Positions 35,429 through 45,899 of a DNA stretch of 64,000 bases are shown one piece after another (position 1 is the stretch's first letter; each line of letters opens with the position of its first letter). Under the pieces are notes generated by a model. It searched no databases and was not told the DNA's origin. It worked only from the letters and a program-made list of their open reading frames with translations. This DNA comes from an uncultured Jannaschia sp. (GTDB taxonomy: Bacteria > Pseudomonadota > Alphaproteobacteria > Rhodobacterales > Rhodobacteraceae). The translations under genes and the position numbers were made by a program. The DNA lies in contig NZ_CANLTR010000001.1 of NCBI RefSeq assembly GCF_947494055.1, positions 310,001 through 374,000 of the forward strand, given 5' to 3'.

Positions 35429-36397
35429 TCAGGTCTCCGACAGCATCCGCGCGGTCAGCGCCTCGACCCATTGCGCGAGCGCGGTCCGTTGCGCGTCGAT
35501 CCAATCGACATAGTCCGCGAGCGGGTCGGCCGCCGTCGGGAGCGCGGCGGCGATCTCGTCCGCGAAAGCGTAGACAAGGACGAACAGGCCGACGAACGCA
35601 CAGGCGATCAGGAAACCGCCCCAGAAGCCGGTCGACCCTCCGGCTGCGGCATCCCCCCTGTCCTCGTCCTCGACGGTCGTGCCCGACTCGTCCGGACGTA
35701 GCGACGAATTGATCTCCTCGATATCGGGCAGGAGTTCCCGCCGCATCTTGCGGGGCGGCTCCGCATCGGGACGGGGTCCGATACCCGGATCGACCTCGTT
35801 CCGTTCGCCCGTGGCGGAGGCCGCCGGGTCCGGTCGTGCCTTCGCAGCGCGTTCGGTCCGGTTCCCGGTCGCCTCGCGCGTGCGCGCATGTTCGGCCGCG
35901 GCGGCCATGCGCCGCCGCTCCGCCGCCGCCCGTTGGCGGGCATCGTCCGGCGGGGGAACGGCGGGTGTGGGTTCCGGTCGCATCGGGGCGGTGCCCACCC
36001 GGCGCCGTTGCGCCTCGTGGTCGCGCTCCTCCCGCAGGACCCGCAGGATCGCCTCGTTCGCCGAGGCACGCGGGATTGCAGACGGCATCCCGCCCCGGTC
36101 CGCCTCTTCGTCCTCGTCTTCGAAATCCGCCTCGTCCTCGGGGAGGGCCGTCGCATCGTCCTCCGGGTCGTCATCGAGGTCGGCCTCGACATCCGTCTCC
36201 TCGGGGTCTGCATCGTCGTCGCCGTCTCCCGCGCCGGCCGGATCGCCGCCGCCCGCAGCAACGGCGGGCGAGATCGGTACGCCATCCACGTACCATGCCC
36301 GGCCGCAATTGGAGCATTGCACCTCCCGACCGTCCGACGGGATCAGATCGTCGGCGATCTCGTAGTGAACGCTGCAATTCGGGCAGATGATGCGCAT
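35429..36397 (-). CDS. Zinc-ribbon (MJ0042-type) protein with membrane anchor
   Basis: 322 residues. Residues 1-38 are a CxxC...CxxC zinc ribbon (MRIICPNCSVHYEI...VQCSNCGRAWYVDG), followed by a strongly acidic stretch (DDDADPEETDVEADLDDDPEDD), an Arg/Ala-rich region and one membrane helix near residues 270-290 (FWGGFLIACAFVGLFVLVYAF). Proteins with this layout are annotated zinc-ribbon domain-containing in Rhodobacteraceae; function unknown. ATG 36397 chosen because it is the first residue of the ribbon. Confidence 0.85.
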   Translation of the reverse strand: MRIICPNCSVHYEIADDLIPSDGREVQCSNCGRAWYVDGVPISPAVAAGGGDPAGAGDGDDDADPEETDVEADLDDDPEDDATALPEDEADFEDEDEEADRGGMPSAIPRASANEAILRVLREERDHEAQRRRVGTAPMRPEPTPAVPPPDDARQRAAAERRRMAAAAEHARTREATGNRTERAAKARPDPAASATGERNEVDPGIGPRPDAEPPRKMRRELLPDIEEINSSLRPDESGTTVEDEDRGDAAAGGSTGFWGGFLIACAFVGLFVLVYAFADEIAAALPTAADPLADYVDWIDAQRTALAQWVEALTARMLSET

Positions 36398-36547
36398 GTC
36401 GGGACCTCGAGACGTTGCGCCAACGCGCCTCATCAGCCTCGCGGTGTCAACCCTGACCGCCTTTCGCGTGACCCTGACGTCGTTTCCGCGTGACTGTGAG
36501 CGGACTCGGCCTTTCACGCATCCCGCGGCTTCGCGTATGGATGGCGC

Positions 36548-37333
36548 ATGCAGCTGATCCGCTCTCTCGTCTTCAATTTCGTGCTCTACGCCTGGATGGC
36601 GGTCCTCGGAATCGTCTATGCGCCCTGGGCGATCGTCTCGCCGGTGGGGGCGCGGGCGGCCTGCGACGCCTATGCTCGCCACGTCCGCTGGATGCTGCAC
36701 CATATCGTCGGCCTGCGCACCGAGGTTCGCGGCACGCCGCCGGAGGGGGCGGCGCTCGTCGCGGCGAAGCATCAGAGCTTCCTCGACATCCTCGTCCTCT
36801 GGGACGCGCTGCCCCGCGGCTTCTTCGTGATGAAATCGATCCTGCGCTACGCCCCGGTCTTGGGTCAGTACGCCCTCCGTCTCGGCTGCATCCCCGTCCA
36901 TCGCGGCAAGCGGGCCGAGGCGATCAAGCGGATGCTGGCCGAAGTGACCTCCGGACAACGCGAGAGCGGGCAGTTGCTGATCTATCCGCAGGGCACCCGT
37001 GTCGCGCCCGGTACGGTGATGCCCTACAAGATCGGCACCTTTGTCCTCTACGAGCAGTTGGGCCAGCCCTGTGTGCCGGTCGCCACCAATGTCGGGCTGT
37101 TCTGGCCGAAGCGGGGCGTGCTGCGGAAGCGGGGCCTCGGCGTCGTCGAGTTCCTCGAACCGATCCAGCCGGGTCTCGACCGGACGACCTTCATGCGTCT
37201 GCTGGAGGAGCGGATCGAGCTGGCCTCGAACCGGCTGATGGAGGAGGCGGGATTCCCCGTCGCGAAAACGCCGCAGACCTTCGGCGACCCGGTCGCGGAG
37301 GCGGCGCGCGACATCGTCCGCTCGAATTCCTGA
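36548..37333 (+). CDS. plsC: 1-acyl-sn-glycerol-3-phosphate acyltransferase
   Basis: 261 residues. HX4D motif is [13 protein letters not shown] (Lys replaces the usual Asn before His), followed by [15 protein letters not shown] and the [11 protein letters not shown] block. A membrane helix at residues 10-30 anchors it. Adds the second acyl chain to lysophosphatidic acid. cobQ begins 17 bp after it. Confidence 0.93.
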   Translation: MQLIRSLVFNFVLYAWMAVLGIVYAPWAIVSPVGARAACDAYARHVRWMLHHIVGLRTEVRGTPPEGAALVAAKHQSFLDILVLWDALPRGFFVMKSILRYAPVLGQYALRLGCIPVHRGKRAEAIKRMLAEVTSGQRESGQLLIYPQGTRVAPGTVMPYKIGTFVLYEQLGQPCVPVATNVGLFWPKRGVLRKRGLGVVEFLEPIQPGLDRTTFMRLLEERIELASNRLMEEAGFPVAKTPQTFGDPVAEAARDIVRSNS

Positions 37334-37349
37334 CCGCAGGAACGGAACG

Positions 37350-38804
37350 ATGACGCGCGCGGTGATGATCCAGGGCGCGGGCTCGAACGTGGGCAAGTCG
37401 ATGCTCGTCGCGGGGCTCTGCCGGCACTTCGCGCGGCAGGGCCTGCGGGTTCGGCCGTTCAAGCCGCAGAACATGTCGAACAATGCCGCCGTGACTGCCG
37501 ACGGGGGCGAGATCGGCCGGGCCCAGGCGTTGCAGGCGCTGGCCTGCGGGGTGGAGCCGCGGGTGGACATGAACCCGGTCCTGCTGAAGCCCGAAACCGA
37601 GATCGGCGCGCAGGTCGTCGTTCAGGGCCACCGGCTCGCGACGGTACGGGCGCGGGACTACGCGAAGCTGAAGCCGCAGCTGCTCGAGGCCTGCCTGACG
37701 AGCTTCCGGCGCCTGTCGGACGATTGCGACCTCGTGATCGTCGAGGGGGCCGGCTCCCCGGCGGAAATCAACCTGCGGGCGGGCGACATCGCGAATATGG
37801 GCTTCGCGGCGGCGGCGGACCTGCCGGTGATCCTCGCCGGCGACATCGACCGGGGCGGCGTCATCGCGCAGCTCGTCGGCACGCATGCGGTGCTGGACCC
37901 CGGAGACGCATCCCGCATCGAGGGATTCCTCGTCAACAAGTTCCGCGGCGACGCGACGCTCTTTGCCGACGGCATGCGGGAGATCGCGGCGCGGACGGGA
38001 TGGACGGGCCTCGGCATCGTGCCGTGGTTCGAGGAGGCCTGGCGCCTGCCGGCTGAGGACGTGATGGACATCCGCTCGCGTTCCCGCGACGGGGCCTTCC
38101 GCATCGCGGTGCCGCGGTTGAACCGGATCGCCAATTTCGACGACCTCGACCCGCTCTCCGCCGATCCCGCCCTCTCCGTCGAAATCGTGCCGCCCGGTCG
38201 CCCCCTGCCCGTCGCCGACCTGATCCTCATTCCCGGGTCGAAATCCACCATCGCGGACCTGGCCTCGTTCCGGGCCAACGGATGGGACATCGACCTGATG
38301 GCGCATCGCCGGCGGGGCGGTCACGTTCTCGGCATCTGCGGCGGCTACCAGATGCTGGGGCGCAGCCTGTCGGACCCGGGCGGTATCGAGGGCCCGCCCG
38401 CCACGGTCCCGGGGCTGGGCCTGCTCGACGTCGACACGGTGCTCGCCCCGAAAAAGCATTTAGCGCGGGTCGCTGCCCGCTACGTGGCAAGCGGGGCCGC
38501 CGTGGCCGGCTACGAGATCCATATGGGGCAAACCACCGGGCCCGATGCAGGGCGCGGCTGGCTCGAGGTCGACGGTGCGCGTGCCGGCGCGGCGAGCGCG
38601 GACGGACATGTGCTCGGCTGCTACCTGCACGGGCTCTTCACCGGCGACGCCTTCCGTGCGGCCTTCCTCGCCCGGATCGGGGCCGCGGCGAGCGAAGGGC
38701 AATACGGCGCGGGCGTCGAGGACGTGCTCGACCGCCTCGCCGACCACCTTGCCGCCGCTCTCGATCTGGGCGGAATCGAGCGAATTGCCCGCGTTATCAG
38801 ATAG
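37350..38804 (+). CDS. cobQ: Cobyric acid synthase (adenosylcobyric acid amidation)
   Basis: 484 residues. ATP site [14 protein letters not shown], the dethiobiotin-synthetase-like domain, and a C-terminal glutamine amidotransferase with the nucleophile in [11 protein letters not shown] and the His in CYLHGLF. Amidates four carboxylates on cobyrinic a,c-diamide. No other cobalamin gene is in the window, so it stands away from its pathway neighbours; it may be read with plsC. Confidence 0.95.
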   Translation: MTRAVMIQGAGSNVGKSMLVAGLCRHFARQGLRVRPFKPQNMSNNAAVTADGGEIGRAQALQALACGVEPRVDMNPVLLKPETEIGAQVVVQGHRLATVRARDYAKLKPQLLEACLTSFRRLSDDCDLVIVEGAGSPAEINLRAGDIANMGFAAAADLPVILAGDIDRGGVIAQLVGTHAVLDPGDASRIEGFLVNKFRGDATLFADGMREIAARTGWTGLGIVPWFEEAWRLPAEDVMDIRSRSRDGAFRIAVPRLNRIANFDDLDPLSADPALSVEIVPPGRPLPVADLILIPGSKSTIADLASFRANGWDIDLMAHRRRGGHVLGICGGYQMLGRSLSDPGGIEGPPATVPGLGLLDVDTVLAPKKHLARVAARYVASGAAVAGYEIHMGQTTGPDAGRGWLEVDGARAGAASADGHVLGCYLHGLFTGDAFRAAFLARIGAAASEGQYGAGVEDVLDRLADHLAAALDLGGIERIARVIR

Positions 38805-38890
38805 CGCCGCGCCATCGTTGCCGTAAGAGGTCCGGCAACCTATGGTCCCGCCGACCTGCCCCCGACTTTCCCCGTCCAGGAGACGCCCCT

Positions 38891-39694
38891 ATGTTCCGCG
38901 CCCCGCTCCTCCGCGCCGCCGCCCTGCTCGTCCTCGCCGCTACGCCCGTCCTCTCCGCGCAATGTGGCAACGACGCGGGCGGCTGGGACCGTTGGAAACG
39001 GGAGTTCGGCGAGGAGGCCGCCGCCGCCGGGATCGGGCAACGCGGGTTGCAGGCCCTCGGGGGCGCGACCTACGCCACCCGGACCATCGCGGCCGATCGC
39101 AACCAGACCGGCGTGAAATACGCCCTCGACGACTTCATTCGCATCCGCCTCGGCTCCCTCGACGGGTTCGCGGCGCAGGCGAACAAGCGGCTGAACCAGA
39201 ACCGCGCCTTCTTTCAGAACCTCGAGGCGCGCTACGGCGTGCCGGCTGGCATCCTGCTGGCCATTCACGGGATGGAGACGGGGTTCGGTCGCAACATGGG
39301 ATCCGAGAACGTCGTGTCCTCGATCCTGACGGTGGCCTACGATTGCCGGCGCAGCGACTTCTTCACGCCGCACGCGCTGGCCGCGTTGTCGATGGTCGAC
39401 CGGGGCATGCTCTCGCCCGGCCAGGACGGCGCCGCGCACGGGGAGCTCGGCCACACCCAGTTCCTGCCAGGCAACGCGCTGCGCTACGGCGTGGACGGCA
39501 ACGGCGACGGGCGGGTCGACTTCTACGACATGGCCGATGCGCTGGCCTCGACGGCGTACTTCCTGCGGCAGAAGGGCTGGCAGCCGGGACAGCCGTTTCA
39601 GGAGGGAACGGCGAATTTCCGGGTCCTGGACGAGTGGAACGCAGCGACGGTCTACCAGCAGGCCATCGCGCTCTCGGCGGCCCGTATCGGCTGA
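38891..39694 (+). CDS. Lytic murein transglycosylase, MltB family
   Basis: 267 residues. Signal peptide MFRAPLLRAAALLVLAATPVLSA with Cys at 25 (AQCGND), so it may be a lipoprotein or have a free cysteine. Catalytic region ILLAIHGMETGFGRNMG with the acid Glu, and HTQFLPGNALRYGVDGNGDGRVD, match SLT_2/MltB. Cleaves the glycan strand in the periplasm. Start chosen at ATG 38891; the frame is open far upstream but without similarity. Confidence 0.9.
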   Translation: MFRAPLLRAAALLVLAATPVLSAQCGNDAGGWDRWKREFGEEAAAAGIGQRGLQALGGATYATRTIAADRNQTGVKYALDDFIRIRLGSLDGFAAQANKRLNQNRAFFQNLEARYGVPAGILLAIHGMETGFGRNMGSENVVSSILTVAYDCRRSDFFTPHALAALSMVDRGMLSPGQDGAAHGELGHTQFLPGNALRYGVDGNGDGRVDFYDMADALASTAYFLRQKGWQPGQPFQEGTANFRVLDEWNAATVYQQAIALSAARIG

Positions 39695-39792
39695 GGCCCG
39701 GCGGCCCGCGGGACTTCGCCTCACGAAAGCGACGTGATGCGCAGCCGGCCCGGGCGTGCTTCCGGCAGGCCCGGGACCGTCAGGCCGAACGG

Positions 39793-40260
39793 CTAGATCG
39801 ACGCCGAGGCGCCCCCGGCCGGGATCTCCTCGATCACGACATAGGTCCGCGTCTCCCGAACGCCGGGCAACGCGGCCAGGGCCTCGGCGAGGAAGGCGCG
39901 GTAATCGGCCATGTCCCGGTGCCGCGTCTTCAGGAGGTAATCGAACCCGCCGGCGACCATGTGGCATTCCTCGATCCCCTTCACGCCGGCGACGGCCTCG
40001 GCGAAGGCGACGAAGACGTCGCCGTCCGTCCGGTCCAGCTTGACCTCGACGAAGGCGATCAGGCCCAGACCCAGCGCCGCGTGATCCAGGCGGACCGTGT
40101 AGCCTGCGATGACGCCCGCGCGGCGCAGCCGGCGCATCCGCTCCGCCGTCGCGTTGGCCGACAGCCCGATCCGCTCGGCCAGGGCCGTGACGGAAAGCCG
40201 CGCATCCTCCTGCAATGCGCGGACAAGCCGGCGATCCGTCCGGTCGATCGGATCTATCAC
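39793..40260 (-). CDS. Lrp/AsnC-family regulator, probable PutR
   Basis: 155 residues from GTG 40260, which has GGAGGA seven bases upstream; a longer frame from GTG 40293 lacks a ribosome site. N-terminal helix-turn-helix RRLVRALQEDARLSVTALAERIGLSANATAERMRRLRRAG and a C-terminal RAM domain (LKTRHRDMADYRAFLAE). Divergent from putA across 133 bp, the arrangement of PutR, which activates putA in response to proline. Target is inferred from position. Confidence 0.88.
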   Translation of the reverse strand: MIDPIDRTDRRLVRALQEDARLSVTALAERIGLSANATAERMRRLRRAGVIAGYTVRLDHAALGLGLIAFVEVKLDRTDGDVFVAFAEAVAGVKGIEECHMVAGGFDYLLKTRHRDMADYRAFLAEALAALPGVRETRTYVVIEEIPAGGASASI

Positions 40261-40393
40261 CGCGAAATCCTCCGTCCTGTTTCTCGATACCACGAATATA
40301 CTAAGTCGCGCGGGCCGTCAGGCCCCGTTTTCGGTGAGTCCGCATGGCTTCGCCCGTGCTATCCCTGTCGGGACACGTCCGAGGAGCCTGCCG

Positions 40394-43357
40394 ATGTCCT
40401 TCTCCGCCCCTTTCGCCGCCGCCGACGAGACGCTCGTCCCCGCGCTCCTGCCACTCGCCGAGGTCGCGCCCGAGACGCGCGAGCGGGCCGAGCGCCTGAT
40501 CCAGGGTATCCGCCGCGCGCAGACGCGGATCGGCGGGCTCGAGGACTTCCTGCGCGACTACGACCTTTCGACCCGCGAGGGGCTCGCGCTGATGGCGATG
40601 GCCGAGGCGCTGCTCCGCGTGCCCGACGAGGCGACGCAGGACGCGCTGATCGCCGACAAAATCGGTGCGGGGAAGTGGGACGAGCACGAACCCTCCGACG
40701 CCTGGCTGGTCTCCGCCGCGACCTGGGGGCTCGGCATGTCGAACCGCCTGCTGCGGCCCAACGACACCGTGCCCGGCGTCCTGACGGGGCTGACCCGGCG
40801 CATCGGCGTGCCCGCCGTGCGCACCGGCGTCCGGCAGGCGATGCGCTTCATGGGCCACCAGTTCGTGCTGGGCGAGACGATCGAGAGCGCCCTGAAGCGG
40901 GCCCGAGAGAACGAAGCGAAGGGCGCGCTGCACAGCTACGACATGCTGGGCGAGGGCGCGAAGACCCGCGCCGATGCCGAACGCTACGCGAAGTCGTATG
41001 CCGGCGCGATCGACGCGATCGGTCGCGCGGCCGGCAACCGCCCCCTGCCGCACAGGCCCGGCATCTCGGTCAAGCTCTCCGCGCTCCATCCCCGCTATGA
41101 ACCGCGCAACCGGGCGGCCATGCTGTGCGAGCTGACACCCGTCCTCGTCGACCTCGCCCGGCAAGCAAAGTCCTACGACCTGAACTTCACCGTCGACGCC
41201 GAGGAGCAGGATCGGCTGGAGCTTTCCCTTGAGGTGATCGAAGCCGCGTTCGAGGACGAGCGCTTGCGCGACTGGAACGGGTTCGGCCTCGCCATCCAGG
41301 CATACGGCAAGCGCGCCGAGGCGGTGATCGACTGGGCCGGCGACCTTGCCCGTCGTCATGGCCAGACGCTGATGGTGCGGCTGGTGAAGGGCGCCTACTG
41401 GGACACCGAGGTCAAGCACGCCCAGGTCGAGGGCCATGCGGACTACCCGGTCTTCACCCGCAAGGCGGTGACCGACCTGAACTACCTCGCCTGCGCGAAG
41501 AAGATGCTGGCTCTGCGCCCGCATCTCTATCCGCAATTCGCCACGCACAACGCGCTGACCATCGCCAAGATCATCGAGATGGACGCGGAGGGCCACGGCA
41601 CCGGCAACCGCCATCCGGGCGGGTTCGAGTTCCAACGGCTGCACGGCATGGGCGAGGCGCTCTACGCCGCCGTCGCCAAGGAAACAGAGATGCCCTGCCG
41701 GATCTACGCGCCCGTAGGCGGGCATCGCGACCTGCTGGCCTATCTCGTCCGGCGCCTTCTGGAGAACGGCGCCTCGACGAGCTTCGTGGCCATGGCGGGC
41801 GACAAGGACGTGGACGTTGCCGCCGTGCTCGACATGCCGCAGGACCTCGCCGCGACGCCCCGCCACGCGCGCATCCCGATGCCGAACGGCCTCTTTGCCG
41901 GGCGCCGCAACTCCACCGGTGTCGAGATCGGCGCGCGGCGGGAGCTCGACGCGCTGTTCCGAGACATGCAGCGCGCGCCGGCGGCGTCCGAGATCAAGCC
42001 GATGGCCCCGTCCGACATCGACGGTGTCATGTCCCGCGCGCGCGCGGCCTTCGCCGAGTGGTCCACCACCGCACCCGCCAGCCGTGCCGCGATCCTGCGC
42101 CGCGCGGCCGACCTTCTGGAAGCGGAACGCGCCGCCCTCATGGCCACGCTCGCCCGCGAGGCGGGCAAGACCATCGACGACGGCATCGCCGAGATCCGGG
42201 AGGCGGTCGATTTCCTGCGGTTCTACGCCGACGAGGCGGAGACGCTGTGCCAGCCGCGCGCCCTGCCCGGCCCCACGGGCGAGTCGAACGAGTGGCGGGT
42301 GCGGGGCCGCGGGGTCTTCGTCACCGTCGCCCCGTGGAACTTTCCGCTGGCGATCTTCCTCGGCCAGACCGCCGCCGCGCTCGCCGCGGGCAACGCCGTC
42401 GCCGCCAAGCCCGCGCCGCAGACGCCGCGCATCGCGGCGCAGGCGGTCGCGCTGCTGCATCGGGCCGGCGTGCCGGCAGACGCGCTGATCCTCGTGCCCG
42501 GGGGCGTCGAGGTCGGCCAGGCGCTGATCGCGCATCGCGATGTCGCCGGCGTGGCGTTCACCGGCTCCACCGCCACGGCCAAGGCGATCAACCTCGCGCT
42601 TGCGCAGAAGGATGGCCCGATCGTCCCGCTCGTCGCGGAGACCGGCGGGGTCAACGCGATGATCGTCGATGCCACCGCCCTGCCCGAACAGGTGACGCGC
42701 GACGTGACCGCCTCCGCCTTCCGCTCCGCCGGTCAGCGCTGCTCGGCCTGCCGCATCGTCTACCTGCAGGAGGACGTGGCCGACCGGATGCTGGAGATGA
42801 TCGAGGGCGCCGCGGCGACGCTCACCCTCGGCGACCCGATGGACCCGGCGACCGATATCGGTCCGGTGATCGACGAGGCCGCGCTGAAGAAGCTCCGCGA
42901 TCACGCCGGCGCGCACCGCATTCGCTGGCAGGGCGACGCCCCGGAAGGCCGGTTCATGCCGCCGACGATCATCGAACTCGGCCCGGACGAGAGGCTCACG
43001 GAGGAGGTGTTCGGCCCGGTCCTGCACGTCAAGCGCTGGAAGGCCGGGCGGATCGACGCCGTGCTCGACGAGATCGAGGCGACCGGCTTCGGGCTCACCT
43101 TCGGGCTCCACTCCCGCATCGACGCGACCATCGCCCACGTGACCGCCCGCGCGCCGGCCGGCAACGTCTACGTCAATCGCAACCAGATCGGCGCCATCGT
43201 GGGTTCGCAACCTTTCGGCGGACGCGGCAAGTCCGGCACCGGACCGAAGGCGGGCGGTCCGCTCTACCTGCAGCGTTTTGTGGAGGAGGTCGTCGTCTCG
43301 ACCGACACGACGGCCGCGGGCGGCAACGCCACGCTGATCGCGATGGAGGCGCGCTAG
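40394..43357 (+). CDS. putA: Bifunctional proline dehydrogenase/P5C dehydrogenase
   Basis: 987 residues, the short PutA type without an N-terminal ribbon-helix-helix DNA-binding domain. Residues about 60-470 are the FAD proline dehydrogenase barrel (e.g. VRLVKGAYWDTEVKHAQ, YAPVGGHRDLLAYLVRRLLENGAS); residues about 500-970 are the NAD aldehyde dehydrogenase with VAETGG Glu and GQRCSACRIV Cys. Oxidises proline to glutamate in two steps with channelled P5C. GAGGAG upstream of ATG 40394. Confidence 0.97.
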   Translation: MSFSAPFAAADETLVPALLPLAEVAPETRERAERLIQGIRRAQTRIGGLEDFLRDYDLSTREGLALMAMAEALLRVPDEATQDALIADKIGAGKWDEHEPSDAWLVSAATWGLGMSNRLLRPNDTVPGVLTGLTRRIGVPAVRTGVRQAMRFMGHQFVLGETIESALKRARENEAKGALHSYDMLGEGAKTRADAERYAKSYAGAIDAIGRAAGNRPLPHRPGISVKLSALHPRYEPRNRAAMLCELTPVLVDLARQAKSYDLNFTVDAEEQDRLELSLEVIEAAFEDERLRDWNGFGLAIQAYGKRAEAVIDWAGDLARRHGQTLMVRLVKGAYWDTEVKHAQVEGHADYPVFTRKAVTDLNYLACAKKMLALRPHLYPQFATHNALTIAKIIEMDAEGHGTGNRHPGGFEFQRLHGMGEALYAAVAKETEMPCRIYAPVGGHRDLLAYLVRRLLENGASTSFVAMAGDKDVDVAAVLDMPQDLAATPRHARIPMPNGLFAGRRNSTGVEIGARRELDALFRDMQRAPAASEIKPMAPSDIDGVMSRARAAFAEWSTTAPASRAAILRRAADLLEAERAALMATLAREAGKTIDDGIAEIREAVDFLRFYADEAETLCQPRALPGPTGESNEWRVRGRGVFVTVAPWNFPLAIFLGQTAAALAAGNAVAAKPAPQTPRIAAQAVALLHRAGVPADALILVPGGVEVGQALIAHRDVAGVAFTGSTATAKAINLALAQKDGPIVPLVAETGGVNAMIVDATALPEQVTRDVTASAFRSAGQRCSACRIVYLQEDVADRMLEMIEGAAATLTLGDPMDPATDIGPVIDEAALKKLRDHAGAHRIRWQGDAPEGRFMPPTIIELGPDERLTEEVFGPVLHVKRWKAGRIDAVLDEIEATGFGLTFGLHSRIDATIAHVTARAPAGNVYVNRNQIGAIVGSQPFGGRGKSGTGPKAGGPLYLQRFVEEVVVSTDTTAAGGNATLIAMEAR

Positions 43358-43361
43358 AGGA

Positions 43362-43694
43362 TCACGCCGGCCGGGCCCCGTTCGCCGCGGGGCCGTTCCG
43401 GATCGCCGCGATCAGCGCCTCGTCGGATTCGAAGAACTCCGTCTCCGGCAGGAACGGTGCCATCGGCGGCCGTCCGGTCCAGCTCATGTGGATGAGCGCC
43501 ACCGGTGTCGCGGCGATCCCGGTCCGCACCACGATGCGATCCCCGTGCCGGTCCCGCGCGACCACCTGCAGCCGGTCGTCTGCCGGCCAGAGGACGTGTC
43601 CCACCGGAAGCTCCGCCAGCAGATGCGTCCGGAGCGCATCGCATTCGGCGTCGGAGGGCTGCCAGAACGAGGTTCCGGCATAGGGGTTCTTCAT
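43362..43694 (-). CDS. Hypothetical protein, coupled to GFA gene
   Basis: 110 residues (MKNPYAGTSFWQPSDAECDA...). No motif, signal peptide or membrane helix recognised. ATG 43694 overlaps the stop of the GFA gene upstream (ATGA), so it is probably translated with it. Stop lies 5 bp beyond the putA stop in convergent arrangement. Function unknown. Confidence 0.65.
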   Translation of the reverse strand: MKNPYAGTSFWQPSDAECDALRTHLLAELPVGHVLWPADDRLQVVARDRHGDRIVVRTGIAATPVALIHMSWTGRPPMAPFLPETEFFESDEALIAAIRNGPAANGARPA

Positions 43695-44146
43695 CGCGTC
43701 AGCCCCGTCCGCTCGTGCCAGGCGGCCAGGCTTTCCTCCGGATACTGCTCGAAGGTCCTGTCCCGCGGCGCGACCTCCGGCTCCGCCCAGTTCGCCCGGG
43801 AGCCGAGAAGAATATGCGTCCGCTCCGGCGGCACCGGAAGATCGGTGTCGATGGCCGAGGCATGGGGATGGATCAGGTCCGGCCAGGCCGGCGAATAGAG
43901 CCATAGGGCGCTGCCGCAGATACGGCAGAACGTCCGTTCCGCATCCTCGCTCGATTGGTAGGTCGAGACGTTCTCCTGTCCCGTCACGTCCAGCGTGTCG
44001 CGCCTCGCCCCGATATTGATCGCGAATCCGCCGCCCCCCGCCGTCTTGCGACAGATCGAGCAATAGCATCGCTGGTAGGGAACCGGTTCCGGCGCGTCCA
44101 CGGTGAACCGCACCGCGCCGCAATGGCAGGACCCTTCGAGTTTCAT
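43691..44146 (-). CDS. GFA-family glutathione-dependent formaldehyde-activating-type protein (1)
   Basis: 151 residues. Zinc-binding cysteines in GSCHCGAVRF, RCYCSICRKTAG and TFCRICGSALW follow the Gfa/CENP-V fold pattern. The founding member adds glutathione to formaldehyde, but many members have other or no known activity. Overlaps the hypothetical gene after it. It lies 106 bp beyond the betA stop on the same strand, at the edge of the choline island. Confidence 0.88.
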   Translation of the reverse strand: MKLEGSCHCGAVRFTVDAPEPVPYQRCYCSICRKTAGGGGFAINIGARRDTLDVTGQENVSTYQSSEDAERTFCRICGSALWLYSPAWPDLIHPHASAIDTDLPVPPERTHILLGSRANWAEPEVAPRDRTFEQYPEESLAAWHERTGLTR

Positions 44147-44252
44147 CGACGTATCCCCCCGTCATCGGCCCCGAACGGGAACAGGGTCCCGCGTTGGGCC
44201 CGAAGAATCAAGAGAGGCGTCTCTGGCGATGCGCGCCCGGTGGGCAAGTGCC

Positions 44253-45899
44253 TTACCTTTGGGCCGCTGCCCAGTGCGGATGCTGCCAGAACGGTTGCGG
44301 GTCATGCGGCAGGGACCGTCCGAGGATATGGTCCGACGCCTTCTCGCCCACCATGATCGACGGCCCGTTGAGGTTCCCGTTGGGAATCCTGGGAAAGATC
44401 GAACTGTCCGCGAGCCGCAGGTTGTCCACGCCGATCACCCGGCATTCCGGGTCGACCACCGCGCCCGGATCGTCCTTCGCCCCCATGCGGCACGTGCCGC
44501 AGGGGTGGTACGCGCTCTCGGCATGTTCGCGGATCGCGTCGTCCAGCTCGTCGTCGCTCTGCACGTGTGCGCCCGGCTGGATCTCGTGGCGGCGGAAATC
44601 GGCGAAGGCGTCCTGCGCGAAGATCTCCCGCGTCAGCCTGATGCAGGTGCGGAACTCGGCCCAGTCGTCGGCGTGGCTCATGTAGTTGAACCGGATTCGC
44701 GGCGCTTCCTCCGGATCGGCGGAACGCAGGGTCACGTCGCCCCGCGACTTCGAGCGCATCGGCCCGACATGCGCCTGGAACCCGTGGCCCTCCGCCGCGA
44801 TCTTGCCGTCGTAGCGCACGGCGAGCGGCAGGAAGTGATACTGGATGTCCGGGTAGCGGATGCCCGCGCGCGACCGGACGAAGGCCGCGCTCTCGAAGTT
44901 ATTGGTCGCCCCCGGGCCGCTGCGGTGGAACAGCCAGCGCGCCGCGATCCAGGCCTTGCCCAGCAGGTTCCAGTAGGTGAAGAGCGTGATCGGCTTCGAG
45001 GCGGCCATCTGGATATACATCTCCAGATGATCCTGCAGGTTCTGCCCGACGCCCGAGCGATCCGCGACCACTCCGATCCCGTGCTCCGCCAGATGCGCGG
45101 CCGGCCCGATCCCCGACAGCATGAGGAGCTTCGGCGAGTTGATCGAGGAGGCGGCGAGGATGACCTCCCGCCCGGCCTCGAGCACTTGCCCGCCCTTGAG
45201 CCGCACGCCCGTGGCCCGCCCGTCCCGGATCACGATACGCTCGGCCAACCCGCGGACCAGCCGGCAGCGCCCGGTCGCGCGGGCGGGCCTGAGATAGGCG
45301 TTCGCCGCGGACCAGCGCCGGCCTTTCCAGACCGTCTGCTCCATCGGCCCAAAGCCTTCCTGCTTCTGGCCGTTGTAGTCGTCCGTGACCCCGTAGCCGG
45401 CCTGCCGTCCGGCTTCGACGAAGGCCCGGTAGAGCGGATTGAGCCGCGTCCCCCGCGAGACGTGAAGCGGCCCGTCGGTCCCGCGCCAGGTCGGATCGCC
45501 GCCGTGGCCGCCGTCGTGCCACGTCTCCATGCGCTTGAAGTAGGGCAGCACGTCCGGGAAATCCCAGCCGGTCGCCCCCTGCTCCGCCCAATGCGCGTAG
45601 TCCAGCGGATGCCCGCGGACGTAGACCATCCCGTTGATGGAGCTCGACCCGCCCCAGACCTTGCCCCGCGGACAGGCCAGCCGGCGTCCGCCCAGATGCG
45701 GCTCCGGCTCGGTCCAGTAGCCCCAGTCGTAGCGCGGCATGTTCATCGGAAAGCTGAGCGCGCCCGGCATCTGGATGAGCGGCCCCGCATCGGTGCCGCC
45801 GAACTCGAGCACGATGACGGAACGCCCCGCCTCGGCGAGCCGGTAGGCCATGGCGCAACCCGCGCTGCCCGCCCCGACGATGACGTAATCGGCCTGCAT
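44253..45899 (-). CDS. betA: Choline dehydrogenase
   Basis: 548 residues, GMC oxidoreductase. FAD fold [19 protein letters not shown] at the N-terminus, [16 protein letters not shown] (GMC signature 1) and [17 protein letters not shown] (signature 2), with the catalytic His in [13 protein letters not shown]. Oxidises choline to betaine aldehyde at the inner membrane face. Start ATG 45899 overlaps the betB stop (TGATG). Confidence 0.95.
   Translation of the reverse strand: MQADYVIVGAGSAGCAMAYRLAEAGRSVIVLEFGGTDAGPLIQMPGALSFPMNMPRYDWGYWTEPEPHLGGRRLACPRGKVWGGSSSINGMVYVRGHPLDYAHWAEQGATGWDFPDVLPYFKRMETWHDGGHGGDPTWRGTDGPLHVSRGTRLNPLYRAFVEAGRQAGYGVTDDYNGQKQEGFGPMEQTVWKGRRWSAANAYLRPARATGRCRLVRGLAERIVIRDGRATGVRLKGGQVLEAGREVILAASSINSPKLLMLSGIGPAAHLAEHGIGVVADRSGVGQNLQDHLEMYIQMAASKPITLFTYWNLLGKAWIAARWLFHRSGPGATNNFESAAFVRSRAGIRYPDIQYHFLPLAVRYDGKIAAEGHGFQAHVGPMRSKSRGDVTLRSADPEEAPRIRFNYMSHADDWAEFRTCIRLTREIFAQDAFADFRRHEIQPGAHVQSDDELDDAIREHAESAYHPCGTCRMGAKDDPGAVVDPECRVIGVDNLRLADSSIFPRIPNGNLNGPSIMVGEKASDHILGRSLPHDPQPFWQHPHWAAAQR

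Noticed and set aside
39695-39792. GC palindromes after the transglycosylase gene
   Set aside because: CCCGGG-type palindromes occur by chance at this GC level and have no T-run.
40301-43210. 969-codon minus-strand frame
   Set aside because: Antisense shadow of putA, produced by GC-rich codons; the plus strand has both PutA catalytic domains.
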